A DNA stretch of 10,231 bases, from assembly GCA_027063325.1 (NCBI GenBank), contig JAMOSA010000213.1, positions 1 through 10,231 on the forward strand. The letters run 5' to 3'. Shown here one piece after another: positions 1 to 5,446 of this stretch. Numbering within the stretch: position 1 is the first letter of the stretch; every line of letters starts with the position of its first letter. The translations under genes and the position numbers were made by a program. This DNA comes from Campylobacteraceae bacterium (lineage in GTDB: Bacteria > Campylobacterota > Campylobacteria > Campylobacterales > Sulfurovaceae). The notes beneath the pieces were generated by a model that was not told the DNA's origin, did not search any database, and saw nothing but the letters and a program-made list of their open reading frames with translations.

Positions 1-1376
1 TAGAGTATATTGAAGATACAAACTCTGTAACAGTAGAAAGAGATAGCAAATTGTTATCTGAAGTTGTAGCTATTACAGAAAATCCCAAGGCACTGATTGG
101 TAGTTTTGATAAAGAGTTTTTGGAGTTACCTCCAGAAGTTATTATTACATCTATGAAAGAGCATCAAAGATACTTTCCTGTATTTGATAACAGTGGCAAA
201 TTGACAAACAGATTTGTAGTAGTAAGCAATGCAGTAACAAAGAGTTATGAAAAAGTAATTACTGGTAATGAAAGAGTCCTTAGACCAAGATTATCTGATG
301 CTCTCTTTTTCTATCACAATGACTTAAAAAGAGGCTTGAGTACAAATGGACTTGAGAAGATTCAATTTATAGATGGTCTTGGTACACTAAAAGATAAAAT
401 AGACAGAGAAAGAGATATAGCCCTAAGACTTAGTGGTATATATATGGATAAATTAGAAAGTGAGAGTGGCAAAACTCCACTGGAGATAGAAGAGCTTATG
501 CAAAGGGCTGTAGAGTTGGCAAAGACAGACTTACTCACTGAGATGGTATATGAGTTTACAGAGTTACAGGGGTTGATGGGTTACTACTATGCCAAAGCAT
601 TAGGAGAAGATCCACTTGTATATAATGCAATAAAAGAGCAATATATGCCACAAGGTGAAAATGATTCATTGCCTTCATCTTTGTTTGCATCTGTTTTGGC
701 ACTCTCTATCAAGCTTGACACCCTCTTAGGACTCTTTAGTGTAGGTAAAATTCCAAGTGGTTCAAAAGATCCTTTTGCACTAAGAAGGGCAGTAAATGGA
801 ACTATTCGTATAGTCAATGAGTATGATATACCATTTGATATAACCAAAATCATAAATCTACTAAAAGATCTATACAAGCCATTTGATACCAAAAAGCTGG
901 AAGATTTTATAATAGAAAGAATTTATAAATCTATAGATGCCAATACATCTGTAGTAGCTGCTGTATTGGCATCTGGTGAAAAAGATATAAATAAAATTAC
1001 CAAAAAGGTAAAAGCTCTCAACTCTATCTTGTCACAAGATAATGCAAAAGAGTTGTTTACTACATTTAAAAGAGTAGCAAATATATCTAAAGATATAGAT
1101 ATAAAACAGAATTTAAAAGTAGATACATCTTTGTTTGCAGAGCCTCAGGAAAACAAGCTATATACGGAGTTTACAAATACGATAGAAAAAGAGTACAAAA
1201 GCTATGAAGATAGACTAAAAGCCCTCTTTGCCCTAAAACCAACTTTAGATGAATTTTTTGATACAGTACTGGTACACGCAGAAGATGAAAAGCTAAGACA
1301 AAACAGAGAAAATCTTATAGCATCAATCTATAAAGCATTCTATGAGATAGCAGATATAAAAGAGATCTCTATATAA
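1..1376 (+). CDS. glyS: Glycyl-tRNA synthetase beta subunit, 5'-truncated by window edge
   Basis: Beta chain of the bacterial alpha2beta2 glycyl-tRNA synthetase, which charges tRNA-Gly in the cytoplasm together with the alpha chain (glyQ, not in the window). The frame is open to the left edge; bases 1-2 belong to a split codon and 457 residues are visible of the roughly 690 usual for the family, so this is the C-terminal two thirds. Visible family landmarks (numbered from the codon at base 3): KEHQRYFPV at 52-60, NERVLRPRLSDA at 89-100, an HD-like helical stretch with KTDLLTEMVYEFTELQG near 174-190, the hallmark GKIPSGSKDPFALRR at 248-262, and a C-terminal anticodon-binding-type region with FFDTVLVHAEDEKLRQNR near 420-437. 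No frame break is seen. The in-frame TTG at 51 is an internal codon, not a start, because conserved coding sequence continues upstream of it. A stem-loop follows the stop. Confidence 0.96.
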   Translation, partial: EYIEDTNSVTVERDSKLLSEVVAITENPKALIGSFDKEFLELPPEVIITSMKEHQRYFPVFDNSGKLTNRFVVVSNAVTKSYEKVITGNERVLRPRLSDALFFYHNDLKRGLSTNGLEKIQFIDGLGTLKDKIDRERDIALRLSGIYMDKLESESGKTPLEIEELMQRAVELAKTDLLTEMVYEFTELQGLMGYYYAKALGEDPLVYNAIKEQYMPQGENDSLPSSLFASVLALSIKLDTLLGLFSVGKIPSGSKDPFALRRAVNGTIRIVNEYDIPFDITKIINLLKDLYKPFDTKKLEDFIIERIYKSIDANTSVVAAVLASGEKDINKITKKVKALNSILSQDNAKELFTTFKRVANISKDIDIKQNLKVDTSLFAEPQENKLYTEFTNTIEKEYKSYEDRLKALFALKPTLDEFFDTVLVHAEDEKLRQNRENLIASIYKAFYEIADIKEISI

Positions 1377-1380
1377 AAGT

Positions 1381-1405
1381 GAGTGTAGGATACCGCCCTA
1401 CACTC
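1381..1405 (+). terminator. Stem-loop after glyS, possible terminator
   Basis: A perfect 9-bp stem (GAGTGTAGG at 1381-1389 with CCTACACTC at 1397-1405) encloses a 7-base loop, 4 bases after the glyS stop. The only T-run (TTTTT) begins about 11 bases beyond the stem, so it is a weak intrinsic terminator at best. It could instead act as a 3'-end stabiliser. Confidence 0.5.
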
Positions 1406-1481
1406 TTATGCTACATTTTTGCTATTAATTCAGACTATTTTTATCCTATTTCATTCTATTTTAGATTTCTCTTAAGCAAGG

Positions 1482-1487
1482 TATGAT
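1482..1487 (+). promoter_or_regulatory. Possible -10 box of thiG
   Basis: TATGAT, within GTATGATATAAG, lies 36 bases before the thiG ATG. Upstream DNA is T-rich, and no clear -35 is seen, as is common in Campylobacterota sigma-70 promoters. No TPP-riboswitch core (such as CTGAGA) is present between it and thiG. Confidence 0.35.
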
Positions 1488-1523
1488 ATAAGTTGTTAAA
1501 TATTTCAAAGCAAGGATAATTAT

Positions 1524-2300
1524 ATGAGTAGTGAATTAAAAATAGGTAAATATAGCTTCAAAAGCAGATTAATAGTAGGTAGCGGTAAATACCCTGACTT
1601 TCAGACTACATTGAATGCGACACTTGCTAGTGGCAGTGAATTAATTACAGTAGCAGTAAGAAGAGTAAATATAACTAATCCAAATGAAGAGAATCTGATG
1701 GATTACTTCAAAGATACAAATATAAAATTTTTACCAAATTCAGCCGGTTGTACAACAGCCGAGGAGGCTATCACACTCTTTCGCCTTACAAGAGAAGCCA
1801 CAGGAATTGATTTGATTAAACTAGAGGTCATCGGAGATACAAAAAAGACTCTCTATCCAGATGTAATAGAGACAATCAAAGCTTGTGAAGTATTATCAAA
1901 AGAGGGCTTTACTATTATGGCATATACCAATGATGATCCAATCATTGCCAAAAGATTAGAAGATGCCGGAGCCCATGCTATTATGCCTCTTGCTGCTCCT
2001 ATTGGCAGTGGACTTGGTATCCAAAACAGATTTAATGTAGTATTTATCAAAGAGGCTGTAAGTGTACCTGTAATAGTAGATGCTGGTATTGGATGTGCAA
2101 GTGATGCAAGTAGTGCAATGGAGCTTGGAGCTGATGGTGTACTGACAAATACAGCAATAGCTCAAGCAGATGATCCCATAAAAATGGCAGAAGCTATGAA
2201 GTATGCTGTAATTGCTGGTAGAATGAGTTATGAAGCTGGTAGAATACCAAAAAGACCATTTGCTACTGCAAGTTCTCCTGTAGATGGTATGATATTTTAA
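1524..2300 (+). CDS. thiG: Thiazole synthase ThiG
   Basis: Forms the thiazole phosphate half of thiamine from 1-deoxy-D-xylulose 5-phosphate, dehydroglycine and the sulfur carried as ThiS thiocarboxylate; a cytoplasmic TIM-barrel enzyme. The 258-residue length is normal for the family. Lys99 in LIKLEVIGD matches the lysine that forms the imine with the sugar phosphate. Other hallmarks are the N-terminal GSGKYPDF (19-26), PNSAGCTTAEEA (71-82), and the C-terminal phosphate-binding region with DAGIGCASDASSAMELGADG and LTNTAIA. The ATG is preceded by AAGGA at 1512-1516 with a 7-base gap, which fixes the start. None of its usual partners (thiS, thiF, thiH, thiE) is in the window, and the next gene downstream is unrelated, so it appears to be expressed alone from the promoter-like box at 1482 and ended by the hairpin after the stop. 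Confidence 0.96.
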   Translation: MSSELKIGKYSFKSRLIVGSGKYPDFQTTLNATLASGSELITVAVRRVNITNPNEENLMDYFKDTNIKFLPNSAGCTTAEEAITLFRLTREATGIDLIKLEVIGDTKKTLYPDVIETIKACEVLSKEGFTIMAYTNDDPIIAKRLEDAGAHAIMPLAAPIGSGLGIQNRFNVVFIKEAVSVPVIVDAGIGCASDASSAMELGADGVLTNTAIAQADDPIKMAEAMKYAVIAGRMSYEAGRIPKRPFATASSPVDGMIF

Positions 2301-2303
2301 ATG

Positions 2304-2327
2304 AAGAGGGCTTTTTAGCCTCTCTTT
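2304..2327 (+). terminator. Likely rho-independent terminator of thiG
   Basis: AAGAGGGCT (2304-2312) pairs with AGCCTCTCTT (2317-2326) with one bulged T and a TTTT loop, four bases past the thiG stop. It ends in a short CTTT rather than a long T tract, so strength is uncertain. Confidence 0.55.
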
Positions 2328-2421
2328 GAATAACTACTATATCTAAAAAAGTTTCAGCAAAAAACAAAAAAGTAAACACAATATATACAAAATCATTTAC
2401 TATTTGGCATTGTTTGGAGTA

Positions 2422-2427
2422 TATAAT
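2422..2427 (+). promoter_or_regulatory. -10 box for the 2456 gene
   Basis: A perfect TATAAT lies 28 bases upstream of the ATG at 2456, with no convincing -35. AAGGAA at 2445-2450 supplies the ribosome binding site 5 bases before the start codon. Confidence 0.55.
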
Positions 2428-2455
2428 ATGGTTTAAATACCAATAAGGAAATATT

Positions 2456-2980
2456 ATGATAAAAAAGATAGTAACTACAGTAGTACTAACATCAATGGCT
2501 ATATTTGCTGAACCTACAATAAAATTGCCAAACAATGAGTTACAATTGGCTCTACTTAGCAAAGCTGCCCAAAAGAAAGCTATTGTGCTTATGAATATGC
2601 ACCTAAAAGGCAAACAAAAAGAGGAGTTTGGAAATCTGTATGATGAGTATCAACTTGCATTGATGAAGAGTAGAATAGATAGACTCAAACTAATTGAAGA
2701 GTATGCCAAAAATTATCTCAAAATGACAAATGAGACAGCTGACAGGCTTCTTGCTGATTGGGTTAGACTCAAAAAAGAGGAAGCAAAAATACAAGAAGAG
2801 TTTATTCCAAAATTCAAAAAAATAATACCATCAGCTATGGTTATTAGATTTTATCAAATTGAAAACAGACTTGATTTATCAAAAGAGATAAAAAGAGCCC
2901 GTATGATACCACTTGCTATTCCAAATATGGCAAAAAGTGAAAAGCTAAAACCACAATCTCCTGTAGCACCAAAAAAATAG
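2456..2980 (+). CDS. Periplasmic helical protein, Spy/CpxP-like appearance, function unknown
   Basis: A 174-residue protein whose first 18 residues form a classical Sec signal peptide (KK, hydrophobic core, AIFA then EP), so the mature protein of about 156 residues should be periplasmic. It is highly charged, Lys/Glu-rich and predicted mostly helical, with no cysteine. Residues about 37-150 resemble small periplasmic helical-bundle proteins of the Spy/CpxP type: an early helix with MNMHLKGKQKEEF, a middle Trp-containing helix (DWVRLKKEEAKIQEEF), then FKKIIPSAMVIRFYQIENRLD, ending in a basic, Pro-rich tail. I recall the RFYQIENRLD-like segment from uncharacterised proteins of this general shape, but cannot assign a named family. 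It has its own -10 box and ribosome binding site and is followed by hairpins, so it appears to be monocistronic. A chaperone or stress role is only an inference from shape. Confidence 0.85.
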   Translation: MIKKIVTTVVLTSMAIFAEPTIKLPNNELQLALLSKAAQKKAIVLMNMHLKGKQKEEFGNLYDEYQLALMKSRIDRLKLIEEYAKNYLKMTNETADRLLADWVRLKKEEAKIQEEFIPKFKKIIPSAMVIRFYQIENRLDLSKEIKRARMIPLAIPNMAKSEKLKPQSPVAPKK

Positions 2981-2998
2981 ATATTAAAAAATCTTCTT

Positions 2999-3021
2999 AG
3001 ATAGGGATTAACCCCCTATCT
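2999..3021 (+). terminator. Stem-loop after the 2456 gene
   Basis: AGATAGGG (2999-3006) pairs perfectly with CCCTATCT (3014-3021) around a 7-base loop, 18 bases after the stop codon. No T tract follows, so intrinsic termination would be weak; it could also be an mRNA 3'-end structure. Confidence 0.45.
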
Positions 3022-3031
3022 CAAAATAGAA

Positions 3032-3053
3032 TCCAAAATCTCTTCATTTTGGA
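3032..3053 (+). repeat. Second stem-loop, inverted repeat
   Basis: TCCAAAAT (3032-3039) and ATTTTGGA (3046-3053) form a perfect 8-bp stem with a 6-base loop, immediately after the first hairpin. Downstream sequence is T-rich but interrupted (AAATTTTAAC). Together the two hairpins separate the 2456 gene from the next operon. Confidence 0.4.
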
Positions 3054-3137
3054 AGTGAAATTTTAACTTTATTTATATTTTGATAAGAGTTTAATATAAA
3101 AAGTTATATATTATATTTTTTGCTATCTCAAATTAGA

Positions 3138-3143
3138 TATAAT
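3138..3143 (+). promoter_or_regulatory. -10 box of the DUF4178/DUF350 operon
   Basis: A perfect TATAAT lies 30 bases before the first ATG, downstream of a T-rich, AT-only stretch (about 3100-3120). No recognisable -35 is present. It is the best promoter candidate for the five-gene operon that follows. Confidence 0.6.
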
Positions 3144-3161
3144 ATAGTGATTTGACTATAA

Positions 3162-3168
3162 AAGGAGG
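3162..3168 (+). promoter_or_regulatory. Very strong ribosome binding site
   Basis: AAGGAGG, the full anti-16S complement, sits 5 bases before the ATG at 3174. It is the strongest Shine-Dalgarno sequence in the window and suggests the operon's first gene is well translated. Confidence 0.75.
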
Positions 3169-3173
3169 GGAGT

Positions 3174-3779
3174 ATGCAAAAAAAATCTCTACAGTGTCCA
3201 CAGTGTGGTAGTGAACTTCCCCTCTACTTCAAATACTCCAAAATGATAACTTGTCCATATTGCAAATCTACTATATTTTTAGAAGATGATGCTGTAAAAT
3301 TGGCTGGAATTGAGAGTGTAATCAATGATGAACCCTCTTTGCTACATATATATAAAGCATTTGAGTATGAGGGTGATATATATAGACCCATAGGCAGATT
3401 ACAATATAGAGTTGATAGATACCTGTGGGATGAGTGGTGGGTTGTAGGAAATGATGGAGAAGCATTTTGGCTGAGTGTTGATGATGGTGACTATATAGCA
3501 GAAAAAGAGATTCCATTTGAATTGGAACTAGATAGCTATGACTCTGTTGAACTTGGAGATAGAGTATCTAGCTGGATAGTTACAGAAAAGGGAGAGGGGA
3601 TATTAGAAGCATTCGAAGGAGAGCTACCAGAAGTCCCCAAGATAGGCGAAAAGCACCACTATATACACCTTAGTGACAATGATGGTACTATGCTAACAGC
3701 AGAATTTTATGATGGTCAAAAGTCATTATATATGGGTAAATGGATAGATCCTTTTGAGATAAGAGAGATTCTAAAATGA
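3174..3779 (+). CDS. Zinc-ribbon plus DUF4178 protein, cytoplasmic
   Basis: First gene of the operon, 201 residues, with no signal peptide or membrane segment, so probably cytosolic. An N-terminal zinc ribbon is formed by two CPxC pairs: Cys8/Cys11 and Cys27/Cys30. After a linker comes a beta-rich DUF4178 domain (about 60-197). Recognisable features there are the aromatic stretch YLWDEWWVV (83-91), WLSVDDGDY (99-107), and the closing repeat-like half with GELPEVPKIGEKHHYIHLSD and GKWIDPFEI. The biochemical role of DUF4178 is unknown. The family often sits beside DUF350 and polyamine-synthesis-like genes, as here. The stop overlaps the next start by ATGA (3776-3779), implying translational coupling to a second DUF4178 protein, with which it may pair. 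The domain assignment is by remembered pattern; the function is not known. Confidence 0.88.
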   Translation: MQKKSLQCPQCGSELPLYFKYSKMITCPYCKSTIFLEDDAVKLAGIESVINDEPSLLHIYKAFEYEGDIYRPIGRLQYRVDRYLWDEWWVVGNDGEAFWLSVDDGDYIAEKEIPFELELDSYDSVELGDRVSSWIVTEKGEGILEAFEGELPEVPKIGEKHHYIHLSDNDGTMLTAEFYDGQKSLYMGKWIDPFEIREILK

Positions 3780-5017
3780 AAAAATACTCTATAAAGTGTC
3801 CCAACTGTGCAGCTCCGTTGGATATAATGGGTGGCAAAAATATAGAATCTATTGTGTGTCAATACTGTGGTAGTGTAATAGATTTGAAAAATGAATATAA
3901 AATAGTCTCCAAATTCAATAGAATTGTCAAAAAACTCTCTCCGTTTGAGCTTGGTATGCAAGGGGTTATCAAAGGGGTAGAATATACCATTATTGGTATA
4001 GTAGCATATGATACACAAAAAAGAGATACAATTGGTCCATACAGTTGGATAGATTATATGCTCTACTCTCCAACTCATGGATATGCTTGGCTTACATACG
4101 AAAGTGGTATCTTGATATTTTCACATCGTACCAGATTGATACCCTCTATTCCTCTAAACAAACTCTCAACTGCCCAAAAAACAACTTTTAATGGAAAGAG
4201 TTTTAAGTTTTATGAATCATACAGAGCATATGTGATTTATGCAGTAGGTTCACTAAATTATGTAGCTAAAAAAAATGATCTCTATATGGTTTATGATGCC
4301 ATATCACCACCTTATGGATTGACACTTGAAATTTATAGAGATAAAATGGTTGAGATGGAGTATTCACTGAGTGAATATATGAAGTCAGAAGATATATACA
4401 AAGCATTTGGTATAAAAAACCACCCAAAAGAACCAGATATTCATCAACTCAAACCATATGATGCACCAATCAAAAAAGCAATAAGTATAAATGCTTTTAT
4501 ATTTTTTATACTATCTATACTTATAATATTGGTAATATCAATATTTTATGGTGGCAAAGAGGTAGCAAAGGGGACATTTTATACAAATAAATTTGCTACA
4601 GAGTTTCAAAGCAGTGGAAACCATATACTGGAGATAGATTTAGTCACAAGTGCAAACAATAATTGGGCATATTACAATATAGATATAATAAATAGCAGTG
4701 GAAAATTGTTATATAGTATAGGAAAAGAGGTATCATACTATCATGGTTATGAAGGTGGTGAGTATTGGAGTGAGGGTAGTCGTGATGCTTCAATATATAT
4801 CAAATCTCCACCAAAAGGCAAATATACCCTAAAGATATCTGTAGAGTGGAAAAGACCACTAGCTACAGCTTTGAGTCTAAAAGATGGTGTAGTAAGGAGT
4901 ATCTATTTTGTAATATTGGCTGTTTTGTTTGGAGTACTGTCACTGATATACCCAATAGCCAAATACAGCTATAATGCAAAAATATGGAAAAGAGTTGAGG
5001 AGGATGAAGATGATTAA
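3776..5017 (+). CDS. Membrane-anchored zinc-ribbon plus DUF4178 protein
   Basis: A 413-residue second DUF4178 protein. An N-terminal zinc ribbon (Cys8, Cys11, Cys28, Cys31) is followed by DUF4178 (about 52-215), with YSWIDYMLYSPTHGYAWL at 89-106 and the family-typical end APP-like SPPYGLTLEIYRD ... SEYM ... IYKAFG (177-212). Two hydrophobic helices follow at about 237-258 and 374-396. Between them is a domain of about 115 residues (259-373), rich in beta strands and aromatic residues, that should lie outside the cytoplasmic membrane if the zinc ribbon and the acidic tail (EEDEDD) are inside. The outer domain has no family I recognise. The gene starts at the ATGA overlap with its paralogue, and its last codons contain the ribosome binding site of the next gene. 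It looks like the membrane hub that links cytosolic DUF4178 proteins to the envelope; this is inference from topology. Confidence 0.88.
   Translation: MKKYSIKCPNCAAPLDIMGGKNIESIVCQYCGSVIDLKNEYKIVSKFNRIVKKLSPFELGMQGVIKGVEYTIIGIVAYDTQKRDTIGPYSWIDYMLYSPTHGYAWLTYESGILIFSHRTRLIPSIPLNKLSTAQKTTFNGKSFKFYESYRAYVIYAVGSLNYVAKKNDLYMVYDAISPPYGLTLEIYRDKMVEMEYSLSEYMKSEDIYKAFGIKNHPKEPDIHQLKPYDAPIKKAISINAFIFFILSILIILVISIFYGGKEVAKGTFYTNKFATEFQSSGNHILEIDLVTSANNNWAYYNIDIINSSGKLLYSIGKEVSYYHGYEGGEYWSEGSRDASIYIKSPPKGKYTLKISVEWKRPLATALSLKDGVVRSIYFVILAVLFGVLSLIYPIAKYSYNAKIWKRVEEDEDD
4998..5003 (+). promoter_or_regulatory. Ribosome binding site that fixes the 5010 start
   Basis: AGGAGG inside the end of the preceding gene lies 6 bases before the ATG at 5010 but directly abuts the alternative ATG at 5004. 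This selects 5010 as the start of the small secreted protein. Confidence 0.7.
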
Positions 5018-5198
5018 TAAAGTTATAATAGCTATCTATACAGCAATGGTTATGTCAGCTGGATACCTCACAGCCAATGATATAGGATTAACCAATACAA
5101 AAAGCGATGTCAAATCTTCTCCTACACAAAGAGGCAGAATGCACAATAGTATAAGAGCATTTAGTAGTGGCAATAGGGGCTACAGTTATGGAAAATAA
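5010..5198 (+). CDS. Small secreted basic peptide, function unknown
   Basis: A 62-residue product. The start at 5010 is preferred over upstream in-frame ATGs (4974, 5004) because of the spacing to AGGAGG, and because it gives a compact signal peptide: MINK, then a hydrophobic core to GYLTA, with cleavage expected after Ala22. The mature part, about 40 residues, has no cysteine and no hydrophobic segment. It is Ser/Gly/Arg-rich and basic (Lys31, Lys35, Arg41, Arg43, Arg49, Arg56, Lys62) and ends in SSGNRGYSYGK. It begins inside the last codons of the membrane DUF4178 gene (8-base overlap) and is followed 23 bases later by the DUF350 gene, so it is part of the operon. I recognise no family. A short exported peptide among polyamine-type enzymes could be a structural partner or a target for modification; that is speculation. 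Confidence 0.7.
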   Translation: MINKVIIAIYTAMVMSAGYLTANDIGLTNTKSDVKSSPTQRGRMHNSIRAFSSGNRGYSYGK

Positions 5199-5209
5199 TA
5201 AATTAAACT

Positions 5210-5215
5210 AAGGAG
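5210..5215 (+). promoter_or_regulatory. Ribosome binding site that fixes the 5222 start
   Basis: AAGGAG ends 6 bases before the ATG at 5222 and directly abuts the in-frame TTG at 5216. The ATG is therefore the start of the DUF350 gene. Confidence 0.7.
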
Positions 5216-5221
5216 TTGAGT

Positions 5222-5440
5222 ATGGAAGATTTGGGATTACAGATTAAGTATATCATATCTACAATTGTTTATAGTATGCTTGGATTTATACTGTTTGTGG
5301 GAGCTTTGTATGTGATAGAGAAAATTACAATGTTTTCTATCAAGACAAAAGTTGTATCAGAGGGAAATATTGCTGTAGCTATTGTGCTTGGTTCTATAAT
5401 GATAGCTATGGGTATTATTATATCATCAGCAATACACTAA
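5222..5440 (+). CDS. DUF350 (YjfL-like) small inner-membrane protein
   Basis: A 72-residue protein with two hydrophobic helices (about 11-32 and 50-71) joined by a short loop containing EKITMF and KTKVVSEGN. The conserved-looking GNIAVAIVLG (48-57) at the entry of the second helix is the signature I associate with DUF350, of which E. coli YjfL is an example. Other members often carry two to four such helix pairs; this is the minimal single-pair form, so it probably oligomerises. Its molecular role is unknown, but the family is repeatedly found with polyamine-synthase-like and DUF4178 genes, matching the neighbours here. The gene ends 6 bases before the aminopropyltransferase start, which is in the same reading frame, so the two are separated by TAA and two further codons only. 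A joint function at the membrane is inferred from this arrangement. Confidence 0.87.
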   Translation: MEDLGLQIKYIISTIVYSMLGFILFVGALYVIEKITMFSIKTKVVSEGNIAVAIVLGSIMIAMGIIISSAIH

Positions 5441-5446
5441 AACACA

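Noticed and set aside
1377..1523. TPP riboswitch before thiG
   Set aside because: No CTGAGA-type core or the conserved paired elements of the THI element were found in the 147 bases upstream; only a promoter-like box and a ribosome binding site are visible.
2408..2537. 10-bp inverted repeat CATTGTTTGG / CCAAACAATG
   Set aside because: The left arm lies upstream of the -10 box and would not be transcribed, the arms are about 110 bases apart, and the right arm is ordinary coding sequence; chance is likely in AT-rich DNA.
2263..2613. 116-residue open frame on the minus strand
   Set aside because: It lies opposite the thiG end and the start of a gene with signal peptide and ribosome binding site, has no ribosome binding site of its own, and resembles no family.
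3716..4078. 120-residue minus-strand open frame
   Set aside because: It covers the overlapping junction of two DUF4178 genes whose zinc-ribbon cysteines are intact; nothing supports the antisense frame.
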